A model generated the notes under the pieces. It was not told where the DNA came from. It made no database searches and saw nothing but the letters and a program-made list of their open reading frames with translations. DNA of 64,000 nucleotides from Candidatus Binatia bacterium (GTDB lineage Bacteria; Desulfobacterota; Binatia; Bin18), in the NCBI GenBank assembly GCA_022820725.1, contig JAJEFA010000002.1, positions 1-64,000 of the forward strand, read 5' to 3'. Shown piece after piece: positions 43,491 to 51,711 of the stretch (position 1 is its first letter; each line of letters opens with the position of its first letter). The position numbers and the translations under genes were made by a program.

Positions 43491-43751
43491 ATGCGAGTCA
43501 ATGCGAGACTGGATGACGAGCGGGCGGAGAAGTTGCGGCAACTCCAATCGCTGACGCGACTCAGCACGAGCGAAATCGTCAAGCGCGCAATCGACCTCTT
43601 GTACCGCCAACAGGCCGGTCGGTCCCGCGACAAGCTCGACGCCTTGTTGAGCAGCAACTTCGTGGGCTGCGCCGAAGGTTCCGAAGATTTAGCGAGCCAA
43701 TACAAGCGTTACCTCATACGTGACCTTGAGGAAAAACATGGTATTGGCTGA
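43491..43751 (+). CDS. Ribbon-helix-helix antitoxin
   Basis: This 86-residue protein starts with the RHH strand and helices MRVNARLDDERAEKLRQLQS and LTRLSTSEIVKRAIDLLY, and its C-terminal half should bind the toxin. The GAGAGGA site supports ATG 43491, and the longer upstream frame reads through the palindrome. It overlaps the PIN toxin start by 14 bases. Confidence 0.85.
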   Translation: MRVNARLDDERAEKLRQLQSLTRLSTSEIVKRAIDLLYRQQAGRSRDKLDALLSSNFVGCAEGSEDLASQYKRYLIRDLEEKHGIG

Positions 43752-44160
43752 CACCGGCTATTGGCTGGCATTGGCGAATAGCCGAGACCGCTGGCACGAA
43801 GCCGCGCTTGAGGCCAGCCGTGGCCTTGACGAAGCCCTCGTCGTCACTTGGCCGGTGGTGACGGAAACCTGCCACCTCATGCTCTCGCGATTGGGGGTCC
43901 GCGCAGAATTACGCTTCGTCGAGCAAGTGTGGAAAAATGTGGACATCCACATGATCGGACAGGGACATCTCGGCGCTATCCACGCATTGATGGAGCGCTA
44001 CGCGAATCTGCCTATGGACCTGGCGGACGCCTCACTGGTGGTGGCGGCAACCGAACTTGGAGAAGGCCGGATTCTTTCCACAGATCAGCGCGATTTCGAG
44101 ACATACCGCTGGAAGGACACACAACCGTTTCACAACCTGCTGCGCCCCTTCGCGGCATAA
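43738..44160 (+). CDS. PIN-domain (VapC-like) RNase toxin
   Basis: This is a 140-residue PIN domain. The acidic residues are Asp5 in MVLADTGYWL, Glu in VVTETCHLML, the Asp pair in MDLADASLVVAA, and the late Asp in STDQRDFETY. Such nucleases cut tRNA or rRNA. The start at 43738 overlaps the antitoxin. It is convergent with the LLM gene at 44223-45239. Confidence 0.88.
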   Translation: MVLADTGYWLALANSRDRWHEAALEASRGLDEALVVTWPVVTETCHLMLSRLGVRAELRFVEQVWKNVDIHMIGQGHLGAIHALMERYANLPMDLADASLVVAATELGEGRILSTDQRDFETYRWKDTQPFHNLLRPFAA

Positions 44161-44222
44161 GTCCATCCCTACAGACGATCTACTCGGTGCGCATCACCAC
44201 CAGGAGCAGGACATTCCTTCCC

Positions 44223-45239
44223 CTACTCCCGAAAGCTCGGCATGATCTCCTTGGCAAACAGCTCCAGCGAGCGGGTCGATTTCTTGGGGTCCATGCCGGC
44301 CAGTTGCGTGCTCATAATGAAGTGCGTGCATTGGAACTCGTTTTTGAAGCGTTCCATTTTTCGGGCGACCTGGTCCGGCGTACCGATCATCACCGCCTCC
44401 CCAAAGGCCGAATGCCGGAGTTCCTCCGGCTTGGTGTAGGTCCACACATCCTTATCCCCAGGCGCATCATTCGCCTCGGCCAGAATATGGCCGTAGAACT
44501 CCATCATGCTGAACAGATGTTCCTGGCAGTCCTCCCAGGCCTGGTCTTCGGTTTCAGCCAGATACACCAGGCGCAGTTGCGCGATATTGAAATCATCCGG
44601 GTTGCGCCCGCATTTTTTCAGCTCGTCGATATACCATCCCGCCGGGTCGGGTCCGATGGTTGCCATGAGATGACAGCCCAGCCGGGCCGCGCTACGAGTG
44701 GCCTTCTCGGCCCGCGCGCCGATCCACAGTGGCATGGGACTCTGTACCGGCTTGGGACTCAGGGTCAGGTCTTTCACCTGGGTAAAACGCCCGTCAAACG
44801 TGACCGCATCTTCAGTCCAGACTTTTTGAATCAACTCGACGCCCTCGCGCAAACGCGCCGAACGTTCTTTGCGCGGCATGCACAAGGCATCAAACTCCAT
44901 ATACGAATAGCCCTGCCCAACCCCCAGGTCGAAGCGGCCGTTTGACCAGATATCGACACAGGTGGCATCTTCCGCCACCCGAATCGGATGCTGAAACGGC
45001 AGCAGCAGAATAAACGTTCCAATCCGAATGGTGCTCGTTCGGGTGGCAATCGCCGCCGCGGTCGGCAGCAGCGACGGATTATAGCCGTCCTCGGTAAAGT
45101 GGTGCTCGGTCAGCCAGACGTGGTCGTAGCCGAGTTCCTCGGCCCGAACGGTTTGGTCTAAGATCGCGTTATACAGCTCGGGAAACGGCCGCGCCCAAGG
45201 CTCCGGGTTCCGAAAATCCTCCATAAAACCAAATTGCAT
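44223..45239 (-). CDS. LLM-class flavin/F420-dependent oxidoreductase
   Basis: This is a 338-residue luciferase-like enzyme. It has HVWLTEHHFTEDGYNPSLLPT, IGTFILLLPFQHPIRVAEDA, GRFDLGVGQGYSYMEFDA and PLWIGARAEKATRSAARLG. The ATG at 45239 (MQFGFMEDF) is preceded by AGGAGG. It follows the amidase on the same strand across a G-rich repeat. It belongs to the same branch as the gene at 38360-39373. Confidence 0.85.
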   Translation of the reverse strand: MQFGFMEDFRNPEPWARPFPELYNAILDQTVRAEELGYDHVWLTEHHFTEDGYNPSLLPTAAAIATRTSTIRIGTFILLLPFQHPIRVAEDATCVDIWSNGRFDLGVGQGYSYMEFDALCMPRKERSARLREGVELIQKVWTEDAVTFDGRFTQVKDLTLSPKPVQSPMPLWIGARAEKATRSAARLGCHLMATIGPDPAGWYIDELKKCGRNPDDFNIAQLRLVYLAETEDQAWEDCQEHLFSMMEFYGHILAEANDAPGDKDVWTYTKPEELRHSAFGEAVMIGTPDQVARKMERFKNEFQCTHFIMSTQLAGMDPKKSTRSLELFAKEIMPSFRE

Positions 45240-45280
45240 AGGATCGTCCTCCTCTCCATTTACGAATTGATAGCTGTCCG

Positions 45281-45325
45281 ATTCCCCAGCCCCAACTCCC
45301 AACCCCTAATCCCCAACCCCCGGCC
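45281..45325. repeat. C-rich repeat at the amidase 3' end
   Basis: A run built on CCCCAACCCCTAATCCCC lies between the LLM and amidase genes. It includes the last codons and stop of the amidase (GVGD-stop at 45306). Confidence 0.7.
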
Positions 45326-46724
45326 TTCTTTCTCCCACCCGCGTGGCCTGCTCAAACGCATAGGCCAACTGAAGTACACCCAGTTCGTTCTGGTGCCGGC
45401 CGACGATCTGCACACCAACGGGTAGGCCCTCTGGGGTGAAGCCGCACGGCACGGAGATAGCCGGCAGGCCGGTGACGCTGATGTAGTAGCACGAGCGCAT
45501 CCAGTCCAAATACGTCTCCATCTGTACGCCGTTGATCTCACGTACGTAGCGCTGTTTGACATCAAACGGCGGCACCTGGGAGACGGGCAGAATCAGGAAC
45601 TCGTACTGTTCCATGAACTCCCGCACCCGATGATAGAGCAAGGTGCGCTTTTTCTCGGCCTGCCCGATCTGTGGGCCGGTGAGTTTTGTGCCTTCCTCGA
45701 TATTCCAGATGACCGTGTCCTTCATTTTATCCCGGTGTTCAGGCAGCAACTCGCCCAAAGACAGATCAAAATACCATGCCCGCCAGACGCGGAAGACCTC
45801 GTCGGCATCCTGAAAATCAGGGGTCGCCTCCTCAATGACGCAGCCCAGGTCCGTAAACGCACCACGCCGGCTTTCGAGCACCGCAGTCACACGGGCGTCA
45901 ACCGGTAGGCCGCCCAGCGTCGGACTCCAGGCAATCGGGGTATCTACAAAGGAGCGCTCAAGCGGCTGAAGGAACTGCTCGCCCGATTCGGTGTTGGCAA
46001 TCGGCACCCTGGGATCTGGCCCGGCCATAACGCTCAACAACAACGCCACATCCTGCACGGTACGTGCCATCGGCCCCTCGACGGCAAACGGAAACCAGCC
46101 GACCCGGTGCGGCCAGGTCGGCACGCGGCCGGGCGAGGGTCGGAACCCGACCACATTACAGAAACCGGCCGGGTTGCGCAGCGAGCCGCCCAGGTCGCTG
46201 CCATCGGCAATCGGCAGCATCCCGGTCGCCAGCGACACCGCGGCCCCACCGCTGCTGCCACCACAGGTCGTGGAGAGATCGTAGGGGTTGAGCGTCTCGC
46301 CAAACACTTCGTTATACGTTTGCGAGCCGGCCCCGAATTCGGGCGTATTCGTCTTGCCGATGGCAATCGCGCCGGCCGCACGCAGGCGTTCGACAATAAT
46401 CTCGTCCTGGTCGGGAACAAAGTCGGCAAAGATCGGCGAGCCGAGCGTAGTGCGTACGCCTTTAGTCAAGACCAGATCCTTGTGGGCAATGGGCAAGCCG
46501 TGCAACGGGCCGACCTCCTGGCCTCGCCCGAGCGCTGCATCGGCCTCGGTCGCCCGCTCCAGTCCATGCTCTGCCAACAGGGTCACAATCGCGTTTACCC
46601 GCGGATTGATGTGATCGATCCGCGCTAGGTACGCTTCCATGACTTCCCGGCACGACACCTCGCGGGTGCGTATACGCCGAGCCAGTTCGGTTGCACTGAG
46701 AAAGCAAAGTTCGGCAGCAGACAT
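45306..46724 (-). CDS. Amidase-signature family hydrolase
   Basis: This is a 472-residue amidase. The Ser-Ser-Lys triad is in LPIAHKDL (Lys), the glycine-rich CGGSSGGAAVSLATGMLP, and the DLGGSLRNPAGFCN Ser. It hydrolyses an amide or ester bond. Alternative GatA is unlikely because no gatB or gatC is nearby. The start at 46724 (MSAAELC) fits the family. Its C terminus reads into a G-rich repeat. It is divergent from the carotenoid oxygenase. Confidence 0.88.
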   Translation of the reverse strand: MSAAELCFLSATELARRIRTREVSCREVMEAYLARIDHINPRVNAIVTLLAEHGLERATEADAALGRGQEVGPLHGLPIAHKDLVLTKGVRTTLGSPIFADFVPDQDEIIVERLRAAGAIAIGKTNTPEFGAGSQTYNEVFGETLNPYDLSTTCGGSSGGAAVSLATGMLPIADGSDLGGSLRNPAGFCNVVGFRPSPGRVPTWPHRVGWFPFAVEGPMARTVQDVALLLSVMAGPDPRVPIANTESGEQFLQPLERSFVDTPIAWSPTLGGLPVDARVTAVLESRRGAFTDLGCVIEEATPDFQDADEVFRVWRAWYFDLSLGELLPEHRDKMKDTVIWNIEEGTKLTGPQIGQAEKKRTLLYHRVREFMEQYEFLILPVSQVPPFDVKQRYVREINGVQMETYLDWMRSCYYISVTGLPAISVPCGFTPEGLPVGVQIVGRHQNELGVLQLAYAFEQATRVGERRPGVGD

Positions 46725-46814
46725 ACTCCCCCCCTCGGACGAGCCCGTCCTTTCTATTCGTCCGAGCAGCCTAGCGTCAGTACCATCAAAGGACAACGGC
46801 GCTTGAAAGGTGCA

Positions 46815-46836
46815 CCAATATGCAGTCCAATATGCA
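46815..46836. promoter_or_regulatory. Direct repeat in the amidase/carotenoid-oxygenase divergent region
   Basis: CCAATATGCA occurs at 46815-46824 and again at 46827-46836, giving a 12-bp period. It lies 30-50 bases before the carotenoid oxygenase start. The arrangement suits a dimeric regulator, although no regulator gene is adjacent. Confidence 0.5.
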
Positions 46837-46865
46837 TACCCTTAACCGCGAAACGGGAGGACAAA

Positions 46866-48260
46866 ATGAGCCGGCCTTTTCCTGACGATCCATTTCTCCA
46901 GGGGAATTATGCCCCCTGGCCCATGGAAGGCGAGATTCACGACCTGGTCGTCACGGGCGAAATCCCAGCCGAGTTGAACGGCACCCTGTACCGGAACGGC
47001 TCAAACCCGCAGTTTGCACCCCGCGGACAGTATCACTGGTTTGACGGTGATGGCATGATCCACGCGTTTACCTTGAGTGCAGGCAAGGCGCATTATCGAA
47101 ATCGCTGGGTCCGAACGGAGCGGTTCAAGCTTGAACGCCAGCACGGAGAAGCGCTCTTTGCCGGCCTCAGTGACCTGAGCAATACGGACGAGCGCGCCCA
47201 AGGGGTTTTTCCGAATGCGGCCAATACGAATATCATCTTCCACGCCGGGCGACTGCTCGCCCTGTGGGAAGGTGGCCCGCCCTATGAACTTGATCCATCA
47301 ACCCTCGACACCCTTGGTATGTACGATTTTAACGGCAAGCTCCAGGGAGCCATGACCGCTCATCCTAAGGTCGATCCGGAAACGGGCGAACTCCTCTTTT
47401 TTGGTTACGGGCCATTTCCGCCCTATCTGCGCTATACGGTCGTCTCGGCGGACGGGGAGATTACCCGGAACGAAGAGATTCCCCTGCCGGTGCCGACCAT
47501 GATGCACGATTTCATTGCTACCCGAGAGCACATCATCTTCATGGTTTTTCCGGCGACCTTGCGCCCGGAAAATCTGGCCTCCGGTTCTCCTGTGCGCTGG
47601 GAGCCGGAACTCGGAACACGCATCGGGGTCATGCCCCGCGACGGGGGGAGCGAGGATATCGTCTGGTTTGAAACCGACCCCTGCTTTGTGTTTCACGCCA
47701 TGAATGCCTACACTCAAGGCAACACGGTCAGCGCTGATGTGTGTCAGTTTCGCCTGCTGCCCCTGTTTCAGGTTGACGGAGAAGACCTGGAGACCAATAT
47801 CCCGGTCTTCACTCGCTGGTCGCTTGACCTGACGGCCCGCTCGATCATCCAGGCACAACGGGACGACCGGCTCAGCGAGTTTCCTCGACTGGACGAACGC
47901 TACGCGGGCTTGCCCTATCGGAAGGGGTACGCCGCCGGCCGAGAAGGTGTCGTTCCTCCCTCGGAAGGTCTTTTTAATACGGTTATTGGATATGACCACG
48001 CAAAAGATCGGTCCCATACCCATGCGTTCGGCCCGGACAGTTATTCTTCGGAGCCGATTTTTGTCCCGCGCTCCGCACGGTCAGCCGAAGGCGAAGGCTT
48101 TCTGCTCGTGGGTGTGTACCGCAAAGGGGAAAATCGGAGCGACCTGGTCATTCTCGACGCTGAAAATATCGCGCACGAGCCACTGGCCACCATTCACCTT
48201 CCCCATCGGGTGCCGTACGGCTTTCACGGCAATTGGGTTGAGGGGTTAGCGGTGGAGTAG
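46866..48260 (+). CDS. Carotenoid oxygenase (RPE65/CCD family)
   Basis: This is a 464-residue seven-bladed propeller dioxygenase. The four iron-binding His are in GAMTAHPKVDPE, MMHDFIATREH, CFVFHAMNAYT and VPYGFHGNWV. It starts RPFPDDPFLQGNYAPWPMEGE, typical of apocarotenoid or stilbene/lignostilbene cleavage enzymes. The GGAGGACAAA site supports ATG 46866. The substrate, a carotenoid or a phenylpropanoid dimer, is not determinable. It is the only such gene in the window, and no carotenoid synthesis genes are present. Confidence 0.92.
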   Translation: MSRPFPDDPFLQGNYAPWPMEGEIHDLVVTGEIPAELNGTLYRNGSNPQFAPRGQYHWFDGDGMIHAFTLSAGKAHYRNRWVRTERFKLERQHGEALFAGLSDLSNTDERAQGVFPNAANTNIIFHAGRLLALWEGGPPYELDPSTLDTLGMYDFNGKLQGAMTAHPKVDPETGELLFFGYGPFPPYLRYTVVSADGEITRNEEIPLPVPTMMHDFIATREHIIFMVFPATLRPENLASGSPVRWEPELGTRIGVMPRDGGSEDIVWFETDPCFVFHAMNAYTQGNTVSADVCQFRLLPLFQVDGEDLETNIPVFTRWSLDLTARSIIQAQRDDRLSEFPRLDERYAGLPYRKGYAAGREGVVPPSEGLFNTVIGYDHAKDRSHTHAFGPDSYSSEPIFVPRSARSAEGEGFLLVGVYRKGENRSDLVILDAENIAHEPLATIHLPHRVPYGFHGNWVEGLAVE

Positions 48261-48295
48261 CGCTTCCGGCAGACTGATATCGACAACCATTTGCA

Positions 48296-48466
48296 TTAAG
48301 GGCGACCCTTCTCTCGGGCGGCACGGAGCCTTGCCGCGTTCACGGATGGCATTTTGGTTCGTACTGCGAGCAAGGCGTCAATCGCTTGAGAACGGGGCTG
48401 AAGATGCCGCTGTTCTTCAATGGCATTCTGGTTCTTTTTTGCAAAGGTCTTGTTGGGCGTCGACAT
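48296..48466 (-). CDS. Small hypothetical protein (56 aa)
   Basis: ATG 48466 is preceded by TAGGAGT and reads MSTPNKTFAKKNQNAIEEQR, then AIDALLAVRTKMPSVNAARLRAAREKGRP to TAA at 48296-48298. It is basic and helical, with no family recognised. It fills most of the 276-base gap between the carotenoid oxygenase and the cupredoxin-like gene. Coding potential was judged only by its ribosome binding site and composition. Confidence 0.4.
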   Translation of the reverse strand: MSTPNKTFAKKNQNAIEEQRHLQPRSQAIDALLAVRTKMPSVNAARLRAAREKGRP

Positions 48467-48536
48467 AGAGGTATGACTCCTAAAGGGGAAAGACCACGAC
48501 TTGACCCGCCTTCACGAAAGCCGTCATGTATAGAGT

Positions 48537-49280
48537 GTGGTAACTCACAAAGCAGTCTGCCGGCGGGCCCTCCCACTCATATTATTCGTCATTGTCCCAT
48601 CTGTACATGCCTACCGGGAAATCACGGTTGAGGACGGCGGCAGCATCAGCGGACAGGTCGTGTTCGACGGGCAAGTGCCACCACCAACCACCCTGCCTGT
48701 CCATAAGAACAGAGCGGTCTGCGGGGAAAGCGTGCCGGATGAGAGTCTTCTAATTGATGCTCACGGAGGACTCAGGAATGTCGTTGTCATCCTGGACGGC
48801 ATTCACGCCGGGAAAGGTCACCCTACCCTTCCGGCACTGCTGGACAATAAAAACTGCACCTTTGTCCCGCGCGTCCAAACCATAGCCGTCGGGCAACCGC
48901 TCGCACTGCGGAACAGCGACTTCATCCTGCATAATGTCCATGCCCGCCGGAATGGCCACAAGACCATATTCAACCTGGGTTTACCGTACTGGTCCGAGAA
49001 AACCTATCGCTTTACGCAACCGGGTCATGTGCTGGTCGATTGTGATGTGCTGCATACCTGGATGCAAGCGCATATCATTGTCACCGACCACCCTTATACC
49101 GCGGTAACGGATACCGCTGGCCGGTTCGATATCAGCCACATCCCGCCAGGAGAGTACGGCTTACGCCTGTGGCACGAGCGGCTTGGGGAACAAACTCGGT
49201 CGGTGTCCGTCCGCACGGCCCAGGAGACCCGCGTCCGGCTGACCTATACAGCCAGGGCGCAAGGGGATAAGGGACACTGA
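48537..49280 (+). CDS. Exported cupredoxin/carboxypeptidase-regulatory-like protein
   Basis: This is a 247-residue exported protein. A signal peptide (RALPLILFVIVPSVHAYREI) is followed by a copper-binding-like region: NCTFVPRVQTIAVGQPLALR, DFILHNVHARRN, and CDVLHTWMQAHIIVTDHPY. A final domain (YTAVTDTAGRFDISHIPPGEY) is a carboxypeptidase-regulatory-like beta-sandwich. Relatives are found beside methylamine or cytochrome genes. The start is GTG 48537. Copper binding is inferred from the His/Cys/Met pattern. Confidence 0.7.
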   Translation: MVTHKAVCRRALPLILFVIVPSVHAYREITVEDGGSISGQVVFDGQVPPPTTLPVHKNRAVCGESVPDESLLIDAHGGLRNVVVILDGIHAGKGHPTLPALLDNKNCTFVPRVQTIAVGQPLALRNSDFILHNVHARRNGHKTIFNLGLPYWSEKTYRFTQPGHVLVDCDVLHTWMQAHIIVTDHPYTAVTDTAGRFDISHIPPGEYGLRLWHERLGEQTRSVSVRTAQETRVRLTYTARAQGDKGH

Positions 49281-49300
49281 GCTTGCAGAGGAGAAAATCA

Positions 49301-49996
49301 ATGTCAAATAATCCAGTGTACTATGAACTGAGCGATGCAATTGCCATTCTGCGTCTCGACGACGGCAAGGCCAACGCGGTCAACCACGCGCTGATCCAGG
49401 GCGTGAATGATGCTTTGGACAAAGCCGAGCAAGAAGCCAAGGCGGTCGTCTTAACGGGCCGGCCCGGTCGCTTTTCCGCGGGATTCGATCTCACCGTCCT
49501 CCAGTCCGGGCCGGAGGCCGGCCGTACCCTCGTGACTGCCGGTGCGCAAATGCTGCTCAAGCTGTTCACCCATCCCCAACCGGTTGTTGCCGCCAGCACG
49601 GGCCATGCTATTGCCGCCGGCGGTTTTATGCTGCTCGCCAGCGATACCCGTTTGGGCGTCCAGGGCGATTTCAGAATCGGACTCAACGAGGTCGCCATTG
49701 GAATGACGCTGCCGGAGTTTGGCCTGATGTTCGCGCGCGAACGGCTGTCCAAGCGTCACTTTACTAACGCGGTGATCCAGGCCCGCTTGTACAGCCCGGC
49801 CGAGGCCGTCGATGTCGGTTTCTTGGATCGGGTGTGCACGGCTGACGCCCTGCTAGACGAAGCGCTCGACGAGGCCCGTCGCCTCGCAGCGCTCGACCTG
49901 CCGTCCTACGGCCGTACCAAGGGACGCGCCCGGAACGCGCTGGCCGGGCAGATACGCAGCGGTTTGGATGAAGATATCGCCCGCTTAATGGCCTAG
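49301..49996 (+). CDS. Enoyl-CoA hydratase/isomerase (crotonase) family protein
   Basis: This 231-residue crotonase has the oxyanion-hole segment GRFSAGFDLTVLQ and GHAIAAGGFMLLASDTRLG. The catalytic Glu positions are not both obvious, so hydratase, isomerase or hydrolase activity remains open. GGAG precedes ATG 49301. Its stop codon lies inside the palindrome at 49994-50019. Confidence 0.82.
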   Translation: MSNNPVYYELSDAIAILRLDDGKANAVNHALIQGVNDALDKAEQEAKAVVLTGRPGRFSAGFDLTVLQSGPEAGRTLVTAGAQMLLKLFTHPQPVVAASTGHAIAAGGFMLLASDTRLGVQGDFRIGLNEVAIGMTLPEFGLMFARERLSKRHFTNAVIQARLYSPAEAVDVGFLDRVCTADALLDEALDEARRLAALDLPSYGRTKGRARNALAGQIRSGLDEDIARLMA

Positions 49997-50019
49997 GGGC
50001 GATTTGAGAATCGCCCCTA
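49994..50019. repeat. Palindrome supplying the stops of two convergent genes
   Basis: TAGGGGCGATT (49994-50004) and AATCGCCCCTA (50009-50019) form an 11-bp perfect hairpin with a 4-base loop. The crotonase TAG is the left end (49994-49996) and the amidohydrolase TAG is the right end (50017-50019, minus strand). It may act as a bidirectional terminator or be an inserted repeat. Confidence 0.85.
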
Positions 50020-51531
50020 CTTCGACAACTGATCTGTCGCGTGACCGTTCAGCCCTGTTTCGACTGTCCCCTCCGACAGAATCGTGGCGGCGGTCTCTTC
50101 GACCACGGTTCCCTTGAAAAAGTCCGGGTTGGCCTCGCCCCAGAAACGGATCGGATTGGTACACATAAAGTCACGAAAACCAGCGTCGCTGACCAGACCC
50201 TTTTCAACCAGCTCATAGGCTTCGGGTACCACGTGGCTCATGTTCGCCACGTCAAAGTGGCCAATATCCGAGCCGAAGAGTGCGTTAAGTTGCGCTCCAA
50301 ACGGATTGCACTGCCGGTTGAAGGCCCAGGCGTTCATCTTGTCGTCCGACTCACAGCCAAAATAGAAATTCTTGACAAACAGGTCGCGAATATCCGACGC
50401 CTGGGTGATCTCGCAGGCCGAAAAGTCGTCCAGATTATCGATGCCACCGACAGCGGTCGCGCCCGATGTGTTCAGTACGGTGTCCAGTGCCGCGTCGCCC
50501 TGCGTGAATGCCTCGGCCATATCCGTGCTGCCGTATTGCCGCACCAATTCGCCCAGCAGCTTCTGATCGAGATTGGCCGGATCAACCTCTGCCAGCGCCT
50601 CGATATTGCGCTTCTCCCAGTGTTCGATCAGGTCGGCGTATAACTGACACGCCCAACCGACTCCACCCTCCAGAAAGGCGAACTTGAGCGTGGGGAAACG
50701 CCGGGTCACGCCACCGAGAAAAAGGGCTTTGCATACAGCTTCGTTTGCCGCGGCAAAATGGCCAATATGGTTATACACAAAATTGGAGGGTGAAATCCGT
50801 AGCGCATATCCGCGCGAGCCAGTATGAAACGTCGGCGACAGGCCCCGTTCAACACACATCTCCCAGACCGGGTCGTAGTCGTATTCGCTGTCCAAGCCCA
50901 GTACGTCACGCCACGTCAGCAGCTCTTCCGTGCCTGGATAGTGCTCGACCGCAGCGGGAATGGGCCGTTTGATCATACTACCCAGCATAATCACCTTCAT
51001 GCCGAGCTGCGCGGTCACATAGTCGATTTCTTCCAGGGCCTCCTCGGGCGTATTCATCGGAATCACCGCCGTTGGAGTCATGCGGTCGGCATAGGCTTGA
51101 AAATAGTCCGCGCTGAAAATATTGAACGCCCGGCAGGCGGCTTTCCGCAGTTCGGTATCGCTGCCGCGAGTCAGCCCCAGACCCGCGGTGGGATACAGAA
51201 TGGTGAAGTCTATGCCGAACTCGTCCAGGCGTTCATACAGCAACTGGGGCATCATGGCCGTTGCCCGGTCGCGCGTATTTTTGGTTGGAATCCCCCAAAA
51301 AGCTTGCTGCGCGGTCCGCTGGCGGCGCCGTTCGGCCACCGACAGGCTTAAATGTTCTTGGACCAGGGTGGTGAACATCGAGAAACCTTCGACCGCCTTG
51401 GTGCCGCCGATCTTTCTCAGCTGTTCGCGCACCAGCGGCCCAAACTCCAGCCAGTGTCCGTCCGCGTCTATAACCGGATGCTGCAACCGGGCGCGGATGC
51501 CCGCTCCGTTTGTCTGGCCATTACTGCTCAT
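50017..51531 (-). CDS. Amidohydrolase-family (amidohydro_2-like) protein
   Basis: This is a 504-residue TIM-barrel hydrolase/decarboxylase. It begins IDADGHWLEFGPLV, a modified first-strand metal site, with a His in SPTFHTGSRGYALR, and LEGGVGWACQLYAD, and FGSDIGHFDVANMSHVVPEA carrying the last Asp/His. It resembles OMP-decarboxylase-like ACMSD or 2-hydroxy-acid decarboxylases. GGGAGG supports ATG 51531. The substrate is unknown. Confidence 0.8.
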   Translation of the reverse strand: MSSNGQTNGAGIRARLQHPVIDADGHWLEFGPLVREQLRKIGGTKAVEGFSMFTTLVQEHLSLSVAERRRQRTAQQAFWGIPTKNTRDRATAMMPQLLYERLDEFGIDFTILYPTAGLGLTRGSDTELRKAACRAFNIFSADYFQAYADRMTPTAVIPMNTPEEALEEIDYVTAQLGMKVIMLGSMIKRPIPAAVEHYPGTEELLTWRDVLGLDSEYDYDPVWEMCVERGLSPTFHTGSRGYALRISPSNFVYNHIGHFAAANEAVCKALFLGGVTRRFPTLKFAFLEGGVGWACQLYADLIEHWEKRNIEALAEVDPANLDQKLLGELVRQYGSTDMAEAFTQGDAALDTVLNTSGATAVGGIDNLDDFSACEITQASDIRDLFVKNFYFGCESDDKMNAWAFNRQCNPFGAQLNALFGSDIGHFDVANMSHVVPEAYELVEKGLVSDAGFRDFMCTNPIRFWGEANPDFFKGTVVEETAATILSEGTVETGLNGHATDQLSK

Positions 51532-51675
51532 AAACAACCTCCCCGAGAGAGATACCGCCCCTCCAACGGTTGATTCTTTTCTAGAATAGAGTGAGTCGAG
51601 TATAGGAAGTCAGACGGACATTTACAATGCTTCGCCCGCCGGCTCTCCGTTCATCGCCAGAGTGGCTGTCCTCTT

Positions 51676-51710
51676 GCCCTAACCCCTAATCCCCAGCCCC
51701 CAGTCCCTAT
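51676..51710. repeat. C-rich repeat downstream of the cyclase-ATPase gene
   Basis: A tract built on CCCTAACCCCTAATCCCC ends 2 bases before the stop region of the minus-strand cyclase gene (51712). It is a member of the same family as 32883-32947. Confidence 0.7.
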
Positions 51711-51711
51711 A

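Noticed and set aside
45306..46724. GatA subunit of the tRNA amidotransferase
   Set aside because: gatB and gatC are not adjacent, so a general amidase is the better call.
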